From contig JALIGW010000003.1 of assembly GCA_023053685.1 (NCBI GenBank), positions 137,327,126 to 137,391,125 of the forward strand: 64,000 nucleotides of DNA, read 5' to 3'. Below the pieces are notes generated by a model that saw nothing but the letters and a program-made list of their open reading frames with translations, searched no databases and was not told where the DNA came from. Each line of letters begins with the position of its first letter. Positions within the stretch are counted from its first letter, which is position 1. The position numbers were made by a program, and so were the translations under genes. Below are positions 1-14,200 of this stretch, piece after piece. The DNA comes from Diadophis punctatus similis (Eukaryota > Chordata > Lepidosauria > Squamata > Dipsadidae).

Positions 1-1750
1 CAGCGGTTAGTGTGTGTTTTCTTCTGGTAGATGGTGTGTCCTAGGCAGCCATTGGATTCTTGTAGACTAAGGCATCCAGGAAGGATAGTTGGTTGTTAGC
101 TTGTTTCCATGGTGAACTGTATTTTGGGGTGTAGGCTATTGAGGTGTGTGAGGAAGTTATCCAGTTTTTCTTTCCCGTGTGGCCAGATTATGAAGGTGTC
201 GTCTACATATCTGAGCCAGAGTCTGGGTTTGTGATCAGATTTTTCTAGAGCTTGGGTTTCAAAGTGTTCCATGTAGAGGTTTGCAATGACAGGAGAGGGG
301 TGATCCCATGGGTGCTCCTTCCATTTGTTTGTATTTTTGTCCATTATAGATGAAGTATGTGTTGGATAGGCAGTGGTTGGTCAGATCTAGGATGTGCTTG
401 GGGGGCTTATATTTGTTTTGGATAGCTGTCAAGGCTTCTTTGATTGGCACTTGGGTGAAGAGGGATATGACATCGAAGCTCATGAGTAGGTCGCTGGGCT
501 GTAAGTTTTGTTTCTTTATGATCTCTATGAACTGGAATGAGTTTTTTACATGTGAAGTGATGGATTCTGCATAGGACTGTAGTTATTTGGCGAGAAATTT
601 GGCTAGATTTTGTAGAGGTGAGCCTATGGAGCTGACTATGGGTCTAAGTGGGGTTCCTTCTTTGTGTATCTTGGGGAGACCATAGAGCTTAGGGCATCTG
701 GATGATTTCTCTCTGGGAATGATTCTTTGCTGGATCTCTTTGCTGATGGGGGAGGCTTTTATTTTGGATCTACTGGTTTTTTCCAGGTAGGTGGTTGGAT
801 CTGTGTTTAGGGGTTTGTATGTGGAGTCTTGGAGTAGGTTGGTTAATTTGGTTTGGTAGTCAGATGTGTTCATAACCACTGTGGCGTTGCCCTTGTCTGC
901 TGGTAGGATTATTATGCTGGTGTCTTCTTTCAGGTTAAGTAGTTCCATCTGTTCCTCTTTGGGTGAGTTGCTTTTGGGTGGCTTGCTGGTGCAGAGGATG
1001 TTAGTGATTTCGAGTCTGATTCTGTTAGCCTCGTCTGGGATTGATTTTGGTCAGGCTGGTTCAACTCCACATATAATGGTTTCAGTGGGGGGGTGTTTGG
1101 GAACGACTGCAAAGTTGAATCCTTTGGAAAGGACATTGGTTTCAGTTTTGGTGAGAATCCTATCTGAGATGTTATGCACTGTTTGTTTCATGAGTGGCTG
1201 TGAGGGGGGAGGGGTTTGTTTCTGGCGTTCTTGTAGTCTTCGGAGTTTGTTGGTGTGTGTGTCTGTCTTGAGGGTGGTCTGTGTTTCGGCTCTCCAGATG
1301 GCGAGTTGTTTGGATTTGTCCCAAAGTGCGGGGTGGATCTTGTTGCTGAGTTTGAGGTGAAGTATGAGGAGATCTTTATCGATTCGGTCTAGGAGGAATC
1401 TTTTTGTGTGAAGTTCATTTCTGATTAGGGCCAATTCTGTTCTTTTCAGGATACGCTTGATGGCTGCAGAGTTGGAGTGGTATTTCAATTGGAAGCATGT
1501 GGGGATTAAATTTTGATCACGGCAGTTGCGTAGGAATGCGAGATCACATAAAATGGAAGCTCTTTGGACTTCAAGTTTTTCATAGGTCCTGGTCAGATGG
1601 TGGATATACCCCCTGTAGAGGTACGATATTTGTTTTCTGAGGTTTTCACGGGTGTTTGTATGTAGGTCAAGACACTTCCAATTTCACGCGGGAGAAAACC
1701 TGAATAACCAAAGACCTACATACAAACACCCGCGGAAATCTCAGAAAACA
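1..1750 (-). mobile_element. Penelope-like retroelement, 5' part, decayed
   Basis: Minus-strand frames match Penelope-like reverse transcriptases: the 1488-1051 and 948-583 frames give the N-terminal half, 483-259 gives FDVISLFTQVPI and the GAPMGSPLS block, and 344-96 gives NLYMEHFE and the catalytic RYVDDTFIIW. The pieces lie in different frames separated by stops, so the copy is dead. A GIY-YIG endonuclease, normal at the C-terminus of this group, would lie beyond position 1. The element begins at an inverted repeat (1631-1750) and sits just downstream of the CAP2 stop codon, in the 3' UTR or beyond it. Confidence 0.85.
1631..1750. repeat. Inverted repeat at the 5' end of the Penelope-like element
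   Basis: Arms 1631-1668 and 1713-1750 (38 bp each, 35 matching) flank a 44-bp spacer. Terminal repeats in inverted or tandem arrangement are typical of Penelope-like insertions, so this probably marks the insertion boundary; an AT-rich stretch follows at 1751-1765. Confidence 0.75.
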
Positions 1751-2163
1751 TATTATATATATATGCGCTTTCCTCCAATAATTATCTCAGCATGGGAAAA
1801 AATACTATATGTAAAGCAACTGATTTTAGGCCATAGAATAGCTTCTTTAAAATCTATTGACTGCAATGTAAACTATTGGCGTCAACACCAAACTGCAGTA
1901 ATGTCAAGAAATCACACGCATAGTGACCTCATGCAAATGCTTCAATAATATACTTGCATCCTACCTTCTGACACAAGCAGATAATTTGTAGTATTTGCAT
2001 GATAATATCATCATGCATGAATCATCATTTGCCCCAGATGCCCCTCTGTGGAGACACCCATGGTGCAAATTAGTGCTACTTTTTTGTTCTTCTTGCTGCT
2101 ATTTTCTTCTGGCAGAGCTTCTTTAGAGATCACGGTCAGCAGTTTCTGTATGGCCTATGGAAA
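1751..2163 (-). other. CAP2: CAP2 3' UTR, proximal part
   Basis: This follows the CAP2 stop codon on the minus strand and has no recognisable repeat until the Penelope-like element. I found no AATAAA (TTTATT on the plus strand) here, so the polyadenylation site is either variant or lies beyond the retroelement. Confidence 0.5.
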
Positions 2164-2247
2164 CTAACCCATAATTTCTGTAGGATCAGTAAGCAATTTT
2201 GATCCATCCCATGATGTCTTAAACTGTTCAGGGACAGGAAATTCTTT
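2164..2247 (-). CDS. CAP2: CAP2 coding exon 12 (last coding)
   Basis: Acceptor CTACAG precedes the exon; it starts at phase 0 and encodes [15 protein letters not shown], then the C-terminus ending EIMG and TAG (2166-2164). Human CAP2 has REFPIPEQFKTAWDG here. It is the last strand of the C-terminal beta-sheet domain, the part used for dimerisation and nucleotide exchange on actin. The preceding intron is about 6 kb and is filled with transposons. Confidence 0.95.
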   Translation of the reverse strand, partial: KEFPVPEQFKTSWDGSKLLTDPTEIMG

Positions 2248-5200
2248 CTGTAGGGAGACAAGATGGACAATATCGGTTGGCTGAACAAGTGCTGGTTATG
2301 AAAACAATACCACTTTGATTAGCTTTCAGAGCTGAGAAATATCTGTATCATCAAGCAACCATATCATTACAGATACTGTATCAATACCACAGACAAAGTA
2401 CAGGTAGTCCTCGACTTACGACCACAATTGAGCCCAAAATCTCCATTGCTAAGCAAGATAAAGGGAGTTTTGCCCCATTTTACGACCTTCCTTGCTACAG
2501 TTGTTAAATGAATCACTGCAGTTGTTAGTAACCTGGTTGTTAAGTGAATTTGGCTTCCCTATTGATTTCTCAACTTGTCAGTTCCCAAGAGCTCTTTAGA
2601 ACAATCTGTGGTTGTTTTTTTTACTAATTTCTAGCATAGTGATGGCGAACCTGTGGCATATGTGCCAAAGGTGGCACGCGGAGCCATATCTGAGGGCACG
2701 TTGCTCTATGTCAGCTCCAGCGCACATGTGTGTGCTGGCCAGCTGATTTTCAGCCACCTTTTCGGCCATTTTTGTTCTTCCCAGGCTTCAGGAAAGCCCC
2801 CTGAACCCTGGAGACGGAGAAAAACTGGCCAACCAGAAGTTTGGAAATGAACTTCTGGTTGGCCCGCTGGGTCGTTTTTCGCCGTCCCCAGGCTTCAGGA
2901 AAGCTTCCTGAACCCTGGGGACAGTGAAAAACAGCCAAAAAAGGTTTTTGCCATCACTGTTCTAGCATATTAAGGGGGGGGAGAGAGCTGGTCTCGTTTT
3001 CAGAAATAAGCTGTTCCACAAGATGGGACTTCCAACAGAGAGTTGCCCCCACAAGCATTTAAAATTAAGGTGATTACTTCACTATGCTATACAGAATATA
3101 TTGTTAAATACGTTATCTCCAGAGATACTGGGTCAAAACATGTGTAAGTTTTTTATACTTTTTGTGTTTCTAATTGTTACCGCTTGATTTTGTAAAAATT
3201 TCACTTCCATATGCTACTGCCTATGAATGAGGTTGACCACCATGGCCCAGAACTGCTCAGTTTATCTTTTCCTTATCTTTTGTCATCTACATTACACAAT
3301 GTTCTAACATTTCTGCAGATGTTTTCATCCCCTAAAGTTCTTTGAGATGTGAAGGCTAATTTGGGAAATGCATGTACACTTCGTTGTGGATACACATTTC
3401 TGCACAGTGCTATCATAAACATCATCAGTTGTTTGAATGTGCAAATGCATAAAACAGGGTACATTGATTTAAAAAAAGGTTGCCAGGATAAGTTCTATGC
3501 ATATTGCTCAACACGGCAGTTGAAAAAAAGAAGTGGGTCACTCATATGTACCCATCTTGTGCGTGTAATGCTGTGTTGTTTCTCTATGTCATAATATATG
3601 TGGATATATGTATAATTTTGTAGTTATTTATTTATTATTTATTTTATCGTGTTTATGGTGCCCCTTTGAGAGCTTTATGCAATGAAATTTCATTTTAATG
3701 TATGCTGATTGGTGTACATTCAAAGTGATAATAAAGTTATTCTAAGTCTAAGTCATCTAATTTCACATCAAGAACATACGGGGGGGGGGGGGAACTATGC
3801 CACACAGCACCCAACCTGATGGATTCAGGACATTCACTAGAGGGCAACAACGTCCTCTAATATTGCTTCCTAGCAGCTAGCGCACATTGATTTTGGAAAA
3901 GGTAAATAACCATCAAGATATAATTGTACATCTCCTATTCAGTTCTTTAGAAGAACTGTTAGGCTCTTCCAGCAGTTGCAAAACAATCAGGGAAGCTAAG
4001 CAGTTTTGCTTCTTCCTCCTTTTAGAAGACTGAAAAATAACAAAACTAATAATAATTCTACCATAGCATAATCCATACCCACCCACCAGGGGTGAAATCC
4101 AGCAGGTTCTGACAGGTTCTGGAGAACCAGTAGCGGAATTTTGAGTAGTTCGGAGAACCGGCAAATACCACCTCTGGCTGGCCCCAGAGTGGAGCGGGAA
4201 TGGAAATTTTGCAATATCCTTCCCCCAGGAGTGGGGAGGGAATGGGGATTTTGTAGTATCCTTCCCCCAGGAGTGGGGAGGGAATGGGGATTTTGCAGTA
4301 TCCTTCCCCCAGGAGTGGGGAGGGAATGGGGATTTTGCAGTATCCTTCCCCCAGGAGTGGGGTGGGAATGGGGATTTTGTAGTATCCTTCCCCTGCCACT
4401 ACCACCAAGCCACACCCACAGAACCGGTAGTAAAAAAAATTGGATTTCACCACTGCCACCTACCCCAATTTATTTATTTTTTATTCAAAAAGTTTTATTA
4501 GTACAGACTTACATAAGTAGTAGCAAAATATTAAATATAAAGTACAAACATTTTTGTTTTTTTCAGTAGCTTTTTTTATCGTGTTGAGCCGGTATCTTTT
4601 TCCAGAAAATTTCACTGCTACTCCAACTGGCGCTTCCCATTTATATTGTAAATTTAATCTCTTAAATTCATCAATCAAAAAAGTATAGCTTTTTCTGGCT
4701 TTAAGCATTTTAGAGGGGATTTCTTTCCAAATCTTTAGTTCCTGACCATTCACCATAAGATTATTGTTAAACGTTGCTTGTATAATTCTGTTCCGTAGAG
4801 CTCTTGTGGTAAAATATATGACAATGTCCCTTGGTAAATGCTTTTGTTTAGCATACCACGAATTGATTCTGTAAATTTTGTCGATTTGTGTAGCCAATTC
4901 CACTTTAGAAATTCCAGACACCTGATCCAATATGTCAACCATCCTGCCTTTTAGATTTTCATATAATCCTTCTTTCAAACCTCTAATCCTTATAGCAACT
5001 TCCATGGATCTGAACTGAGTCATTAAGACCTCTTTTTCAAAATTTGCAATATCATTTTGGATTTTATCTATGTAATTCACCGAAGTTGCCAAAGCTTGTT
5101 TATTTGTTTCAATACGTTCTGCCAAAACTTCAATATTTGTTGCTAAGCCTTTGCAAACCTCTAACACATCAAATCTGAGTTGTTGATTCATATTTTTCAA

Positions 5201-8200
5201 AGCAGCCTGCATTTTTTTGTCTATCTCACTTATTTTCTGATTAAATTCCAAAGTAAGTTCATGTTTCATAATCTTTAAATTATTTAATAAATTTTCAGGT
5301 GTCAAAAGCTGTGGAGGTGTTAGCTCAGTGTTAAGTTGCATTTTAGAAATATATCCAGATGAATAGTCATTTCTTTTAGTCAAAACAATCTTTCCAGACT
5401 TTGAAGCCATTGGTGTTTCAAAAGAGTACAAAAAAGAGAAAAAGCCAGATGCCTGATTAAAGTTCTTTCCAGTTTAAAAATCAGATAGTCTTTTATTATT
5501 GGAAATATTTCTATTATAACTTTAATCCAGAGTTAGGAGACAGAGAGAGAAAAAACCATTTTTCCAAGTTAAAAGTTTCCATAAGAGAGAGAGAGGAAAA
5601 AAAAAAGCCTCTGGGAAAACGAAAGTCACTTTCACTTCTCAATCGCCATATTGTTACTCTGTTTCCTTTGTTCCCTTGCCGAAGTGAAAGCTTCCCCAGG
5701 AGTTGAAAAAAAAAGGAAAAAAGAGGTTTCAGTACTTGCCCATCTCACGCCTGTTTCTCTCTGTCTGCTTCTGTAGTTTAAATATAATTATAAATCCCAT
5801 TCTTGAAGCAGCGGCTGGTCACGACATCTAGCTCTGCAAAGGCAGAGGTTTCCTGATCTTCGGAGCTGGAGACAGGCTGCATGGGGAGCTCTCCCTTCGC
5901 GCCCTACCAGATGGCTCCTAGGGCGCTGGGGGGGCTCTACCCCTCCTGTCAGGCTCTCATCTCTCCCCTTTGCCCGGGGAAGAGATTTCAAAGCCGCCAG
6001 ACAGCTGTTCTGGCGGCTTTTAACAAAGATCGGAAAGGCGTCCGACGAAGGGACGTCCGCGATGAAGCGCTCCAAACCGGAAGTCACCTACCCCAATTTA
6101 TGTCTCTTTCCCAACCCTCCCTTGTGAATATACAAGGATGAAAACCAAAATAACTATGTACAATAAGAGGCATTTGACTTTCTGGATCTCAGTCTCTGCC
6201 ACACAAGGCTGAGGAGTGAATTAGCCATTGCCATCCAATAGGTGTTTAGTAAGCAGCACTGACTGGATCAGTTATTTTGTCCCCCAACAAATCCAAGATC
6301 ATATGGAGATAAATAATTTTTCTACGCTCCTTGACCTAACCACTTAGCCAACAAGTTTGCATATGTTAACTGCTTTCTCATATGTACCGTATTTTTCGGA
6401 GTATAAGACGTACCTTTATACCCTCAAAAAAAGGGTGAAAACTTGGGTGCGTCTTATACACCGAATGTAGCCCCACCCAGCCACCCCCACCCTTTGGCCT
6501 CTGCCTGCCAGCAATTTACCTCTTTGCAGCAAACAGGGCAAAGCCTGATTAGCACGAGATTAACTGCCTCCCGACCTACAGCTGACTGAGGCTTGCAAGC
6601 CACGTGGTAAAATGAAACTAACTACGGTGGCTGTAATGAGACAAATTGCTGGGAGATGAACTGCTGGCAATGTTAGACTGCTGAAATTGCAAAGAGGTAA
6701 GCTGTAGCTGCTATGGCCTAGAGGTAGAGCTCTTGCCTCACAATCAGGAGGTTGCGAGTTCTATCCTAGGTAGAGGCAGATTCTGTTAATATGTTATTTT
6801 GTTAAATGTTTGTAGAGTGTTCAAATTATTAGATTTATTTTTTAAAGACTGCTTTATTATTGTTCTAGACAACTTAACAAAATGAAGAAGCTTTTTAAAA
6901 TAAATGCTTCCTCTGAAGAGGCCCAGTGCTATTGTATCTTCTTTTAAATAGCAGAGAATACTTCCAGAAAGCCACATCAATTTTAAAGATCTGTAAAAGT
7001 ATAATCTGAAATGTCTTGTTTTAGTATTAAGTATTAGTATTAAGTATTAGTATTAAAATAAGGCAGCTGAGTTAATGACTTTGTCATGTTTGGAGTAGAT
7101 CTATTTAAATAATTGGGAGGAGTTAGTGTGATTACATTTAAGAAAACTTTCTGGGATTAATATACTGCCATAATGTACATTTCTCCAATTCTTTGCTATT
7201 TCTATGGGTCAGGCACACATGCACAGAAATACACAGCAAACAGTGTATATCATCTGTGCTGTTTGCTATTTGGCAAATTGTTGGGAGGCAGAGGCCTTTT
7301 TTCCTTGTTTTCCTCCCCCAAAACTAAGGTGCATCTTATACTGCGGTGCGTCTTATACTCCGAAAAATATGATATATGTTAACATTTAAGCATATCGTAT
7401 AAATCACTCTATCATTCAAGCTTAATAGGATTAGAAGAGTTAAATCCTCTATTATAGACTTTTTGGGAAATGCTTCATTTTATTGATTTACCAAATATGT
7501 ATGTTGCCAATTTCATTCTGACTCATGACTGCTTATAGCATTGAAAATGTCCATGGTATATATAGCAGTGTAAAAATAATAAAATATTCTTCATAAATAT
7601 AAACATTAAAACATACACAGTAAACTAGCAGGCAAATTTTAGACTAGTAAAAAGAGTTTGGTCTTGTGATGAAGGCACAAGCCTAGAAACCAGAAGGCTG
7701 AGTTCTGCCTTAGGCATGAAAGCCAGCTGGATGACTCTCGCTCAGCCCAACTCATCACACAAGGTTGTTGTGGAGGAGGAGGAAGAAGTATTAGGTATGT
7801 TTGCCACTTTGAATTGTTTATAAAAATAATAACACTGGATTAAAAAAAGGTCTAAATAACAAAAACTTTTTGAAGGTAAAACTGGCCAGAGTCCTACCCT
7901 GTTTCCCCCAAAATAAGACATCCCCTGATAATAAGCCGAGTCGGGCTTTTGAGTGCATGACAATAAGGCCAAGTGCTTATTTCAGGGTTCAAAAAAATAT
8001 AAGACAGGGTCTTATTTTGGGGGAAACACGGTATGTGACACAAACTGCTCTATTTTCTACAAACAACTCTATCGTGGTCATACAAACCAAATTTCTGAGG
8101 ACTATACTTGCTGTCTCAAAAAGCTTTTTCAAGACAAAATAAGTATCAGTGATACACTAAAGGATTCAGTGTATGCTTCTGTGTTTTTGTAAAACGTAGT

Positions 8201-11200
8201 ACTTACATAGTCGCCATTCAGTGGTATCAGGATGTTCATTTCAGATGACTTGGCACTTACAATCTCACAATCTAATGATTCCTCACTGAGGTATATATGG
8301 CAGCCTTCAGTTTTGTTCACTGAAATGGTGGGCACTTTCCCAAGTACCTAAGACGACAAAGTCAGAAATCAAAACTAAATAAATCTTTATCTCCCCAAGA
8401 GGCTATACCCTAGGTCTGAGGCTCACACTGGCCTATGTATAATTATCTTAACCTGCCTCAGAAGAGAAAAATAGGACATTCTATAACATGAAAAAAAATT
8501 CTTTGATCTAAGGGATATAAATAACTAAAAGCAACATTTTTAACACTTAAGGCAGTGATTGTGTCAGTCCAAGCTCAGCTAATGTGGGGGACTCTTTCCC
8601 TCTATCCAGTTTCCTCAATTTAGCTCTGCCACTCAAAATACCAATTTCATAAAGATGGGGAGATGGATCATCTTACAACTGAATAGTACTTTTTTTCTAT
8701 TTTGGATTTGTTTTTCCATACTAGTGCCATATGAAGATGGGTTTACCTGTATCTGAATATCCTTGGAATTTATTACTTCAACAATACCAACAACATTGTC
8801 AAAAAGAAGGCAAAACTTTTTACAGTTGTCTGGAAAAAGAAAAGAAAAGGATTATATAGAGAATTTATACAATTAGATTATTTTTCATAAGAGAAGGCTT
8901 TTTTTTTTGCCACTTCTTGCAAATACCTATGAATAACTTTGGTTATATGGTTATCCCTACAGATGTCAACAAAACTATCTTAAAATATTCAGCTTAGGTA
9001 TAAACCCTTGCAGAATTGAGCAGTGTTACATGATGCTTATTTGGAAGAATAAACGAATGCTTGCCCAGAAGACTTGTAATGGACAGTGCATTCCTAAATA
9101 CGTTTATTTGAAATTAAGGTCTGCTGTGCACCATAAGACTTGCTCAAGATAAATATGCATTTCAGCTTTAGTCTTGTACTAGGAGTGAACTTACCAATAG
9201 TAATGGAATTAACTTTTCCTTTTATCTGTATTGTAGATTTATTGCACTTGAAGATGTAAGCTACTTGCTTGAGTTCAGTATCTGAAATTAATAGGTCATT
9301 CTTGTCCTCCTGGTATTCCTGCATTGTTTGAAAAAAAAGTTTAATTGATCTTATATTAGCTGTTACCACAGATGAGAAAGCAGTATTTGCACTTTCCTCT
9401 CAATCTCTACTGTTTAACGAGAGAGTAAAGGCAAGTGGGGGGAGAAGGGAAAACATAACCTGCAATTACGTTCTACAATTGTTTTATGTCTGTTTCCCAA
9501 TTTAGCAGTAAATATCGTTAGGACATAACACTGTTTACGTTTAAGACACTTTGGTATAGTCGTTAAGGTGCTGGTCCAGAAACCAGGAAACTGTGAGTTC
9601 TAGTCCCACCATAGGCATGAAAGTCAGCTGGGTGAGCTTGGGCCAGGTGTTCTCTCTCAGCCCAACCTACCTCACAGGATTGTTATGGGGAAAAAGGAGG
9701 CAGGAGTACTAGGAATGTTTACTGCCTTGAGTTACTGTACATATAAAGAGGTGGAATGAAAAAATATAACAACAGCAAGTTCAAAATGGAAATCAATACA
9801 GTATGTTAAGCATTTGTATGTAAAATAAAGCACAGAAGAAGGAACCAATTACTTATTTGCTGCATATGCTCCCTGCAACATTCATATAGAATAGAATAGA
9901 ATAGAATAGAATAGAATTCTTTATTGGCCAAGTGTGATTGGACACACAAGGAATTTGTCTTTGGTGTGTATGCTCTCAGTGTACATAAAAGAAAAGATAC
10001 ATTTGTCAAGAATGGTTGTCATAGGGTTCAAGTAAGCAATCAGGAAACAATCAATATGAATATAAATCGTAAGGATATAAGCAACAAGTTACAGTCATAC
10101 AGTCATAAGTGGGAGGAGATGGGTGATAGGAACGATGAGAAAAACTAATAGTAGTAGTAATGCAGCCTAGTGAATAGTTTGACAGTGGTGAGGGAATTAT
10201 TTGTTTAGCAGAGTGATGGCGTTCGGGAAAACACTGTTCTTGTGTCTAGTTGTCTTGGTGTGCAGTGCTCTATAGCGACGTTTTGAGGGTAGGAGTTGAA
10301 GCAATTTATGTCCAGGATGTGAGGGGTCAGTAAATATTTTCACGGCCCTCTTTTTGACTCGTGCAGTATACAGGTCCTCAATGGAAGGCAGGTTGGCAGT
10401 AATTGTTTTTTCTGCAGTTTACAGGTCCTAGAATATACTCCCAGGACACACAGCTAAAATTTGGCAGCAAAATTTCAATTCAGTAACATGTTTCCATGCT
10501 ATCACTTTCAAATATGGGGCCAATGACCAACCCTAACCCTTAGCAGTCCTTGAGAGCAAAATAACTAAATTATACTGTCTAGCCACAAAATGGTTTGTCA
10601 TTTTTTTTAAGAGAGCGTTCTATCTTGAACATTTGGCCTTAGGTAAAGAAACAACTTATAATGGAAATTAAAATTAGTCAACAATAAGTTAATGCCACCA
10701 CCTTGTCCCTTATGCTATAAGCAAACACTGAATTTTGGGCTGAATTTTGTAAATCCAGCAACATTCTTTTCTTCTCTTTTCTGTCAATTTTTTAGGATAA
10801 GAAATAGGGTCCTGCTCTTCAAAAGAATTTGGAAATTACAGCAATTGAGAAATACAGCATCATACTAGTGTTTTGGCAACCCATAAAAGCCAGGAAAACT
10901 AAGTACCGGTATTTACAGGGCTTTCTCTCCCACCAGATGAGATCGATTCTGTAGGCTTATCCTGAGGGAAGCTGATGAAGGTCTCAGCCTCCATCAGGGA
11001 AAAGACTAGGATCTCTAGGGATGACTATAATGTTATTATTATAAGATTGATAAGGAAGAATAGAATGAGTTGTAACAATTCATTGTTTTTCCTTTATTAG
11101 CAAATGCACAAGGAATCATTTTCATTCTTCATTCAGGCGGAATGCAATCTCTGTAAATATGGAAATGTCTTATTTCTTACCTGGTAACAATTTAATCAAA

Positions 11201-14200
11201 GTCTCACAATAAATGTAGAGTTACTGTATGATATAGAGTTACTATATGATTTCCAATCTAAATTACAGCCCTGCTACTTTTTGGTGATTGCTCATCCAAG
11301 TATTAACCAGTCCCAGTCTTGCTTAGCTTCTCAGCCCAGAAAGGCTAGCTAGATATTGCTACCTCCTGGATCTAATATATGTTTCAGTTGCTAATTTAAA
11401 ATTCTGAGGAAGTAAAACTATTAATCCTATTACAAAAAAATCAAGCACACAATTCTTAGGTAACAATTCAATGGAAAAGTCACTTACAATCAATTGTAAG
11501 ATCATTTTCAGGTTACCTACAAGTGAGTTGAACTTACCACTCTCCATTTCTTGCCTTCAAGTTCTAACACAGGAGAGTAACTCTTTTGAGGAGGTATTTT
11601 GGGAGACTCAGAAGCGTAGGTTTTGGTAGGAGATTGCATTGGTACTCCCTGAGCACGCAGACTGGGATTTTTATGGGTCTTCTGGTCATCAGAGACATGT
11701 CGAAGCCCTATAAAAATCACAAGCAATAGTAGAAATTTTTAAAAAGTTTTCTTTTACTTATAAGCTTTGCTTTGTTAATATAAGATACTCAAAAGTATTA
11801 GTCATGTACTGTATTTGGTCAATTGACATATATTTGAATACATCTATTTGTAGAACATTCATTTGATTTAATTGTCAAATTTAAAAATAGGGTAGAGCTT
11901 AAGGTTTCTCAGAAAGTAAGGAGTAACCTTAAGTCTCCTGGGATAATTCATGTTGCAAGAGGTACTCTCAGCCTTTAAATGTTATCTAAACCAGAATCAT
12001 GAGACAAGCTCTCCAGATGTTGGCATCTCCCATCACTTTTCATATTATTGCCAAAAGCTGTTGGAAGTTGCTAACACTAACAATGGGAGGACCATAGCTT
12101 CTTTGTCCTAACCTAAGGTATTTATTTTCTGTGCTCTTATTGACCTGAGTGTCCTCCAGATCATTGCCATATTTATTTATTTATTTGTTTGTTTATTTAT
12201 TTAAATTATATAGCTGCCCATATTTTAATTAACTCTGGGCAGCGCCCAATTAATGCCCTCATTGATCTGAGTGTTCTCCAGTACAAATGTGGGTATTTAT
12301 ATTTCAGTAAATCCCTAGTATAGGTAGTAGGTGATGTATAGCTGGGCCCATGTCCATACAACCATAAATGTGGTTGTAGTAATTGAAATAGGACAACAGA
12401 TTCAAAAATGGGCCTGCACTATGCCCCAGAAATAAAATATGAATGTGTACTTCCTAAGGAAAAAATGGTCGACTGAAGAAGGCTCAACTAAAAGTAGAGA
12501 ATAAAGATCCAGCAGAATAAAGAATCAGTGAGTAGATCGGCTAATCGTAATTCCTCTCTGGACAAGGAAAGGACTTGAGATTGCCCACAAGGGCTCCAAA
12601 CATTTGCTCCTCATGAGAAGATAGCAATAGCAATAGCACTTAGACTTATATACCGCTTCATAGTGCTTTACAGCCCTCTCTAAGCGGTTTACAGAGTTCA
12701 GCATATTGCCCCCAACAATCTGGGTCCTCATTTTACCCACCTCAGAAGGATGGAAGGCTGAGTCAACCTTGAGCCGGTGAGATTTGAACAGCTGAACTGC
12801 TGAACCAGCAGTAGCCTGCAGTGCTGCATTTAACCACTGCACCAACTCGGCTCATTGCAAGATTGCAAGACAGCAGTCTCCAGAAGGCTTAAACTCTGGG
12901 AGACAAGGAGTGGCAGTGCATTTAAGGGTACTAGGTTCACATACTTCCTTTTCTGATCATTTTCAGAAATTGCTTGTTAATTGCTTTTCAGCTATTAGGT
13001 ATGTTTGATTCAACAAGTTTGAAAACACCAAGTGAGTTCCTTCCAACCCTTAGTGTAAAAAGTTTACAAGTTTGGATTTTATTTTCTTTTTCTTTTGAAA
13101 TAAACAGCAAAAGGGTGAATTAGAACATTGATTTTGGCATTCCGTTCTCCACTAACAACCTGTGTTCCACAGAACAACTGACACATTTGCTTAATGAACA
13201 CTACATGGAGAGCAGGAATTGTGGTTGTTAAATGAGGCAATCACATGTGTGCCTTGCTTAATGAGCACAGCAATGTACAATCATCATTCCAGGCTTAATT
13301 GTGGCTGTAAATTGAAAACTAACTGTAATGGAAGGTATCATTAAAATTAACTTCTGGGTTCATTGTTCAAGAATATGTCAAATGTTTTTTAAAAAATTAT
13401 TCTATTCTGTATTAGTAAGTCAAATTTAATTGTTCTTCTCTTTTACCTGTAATCTTCAGTTCCTTCTATTCCTACTGATGTCCAACCTTCAAATCCTACC
13501 CTATCATTTTTTCTAAAAAGAATTCAAAACAAAAGTATTTTCCCATGGGAAGGATTCTTATAATTAATTTCAAAGTCCATTTCAAATCCATCTGGACCCT
13601 TAATCTGTTTGTAACTTTCCAAAACCAATACTCTTAAACTCCTTTTTGCTGTTTATTCCAAAAAATAGTTTTTCTTAAACTCAAACTTAAAACTTCTTTT
13701 AATAAGGAGGAGGAGATTCACTCAATGGATGCAATAAAAACTTGCTGTTCCAAACGTTCTTAATATCTGTTAAGCAGTAAAAACAAACAAACCCAAACAA
13801 TGATTAAGAAATGAGGTTTGGCTGAGCTTTGTGTCCACACAGGCTACATCACACTGTGAGCTTAGATGGAATCCCTTGACTCCCAGCCGCTCGCGTAACC
13901 CAACCGCTAAAACTTCGGTTCTTGCGGTCTACTCACAAGAAGGAGCTATCTGGAGTACATATGGGCAATCTCACAATCTCAACTTTCTCCGGAAGGTTTC
14001 GCTGGCCATGATCCAGCATCTGGCTGCCAATCTCCAATCATAAATGCCGTCTCCACTGTTTCAGGGATGTTCAGCTCACCATTTCTCTACCAGAAGTGTC
14101 AGATTTTCCAAGTTTAGCATAAAGATGCTTGCATTCATGAAAGCGAGTGTTTTTAACTTTTATGAGAAAAACGTAGAGAGTAATGGTTTGAAGAGGTGCT

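Noticed and set aside
4058..4569. Repetitive proteins such as repeated [14 protein letters not shown] on one strand and [14 protein letters not shown] on the other
   Set aside because: They are translations of a 42-bp minisatellite in a hAT MITE, open only because 42 is divisible by three.
6708..6786. Possible functional tRNA gene
   Set aside because: A and B boxes are visible, but no clean acceptor stem or cloverleaf, and it sits inside a MITE; SINE remnant is the simpler reading.
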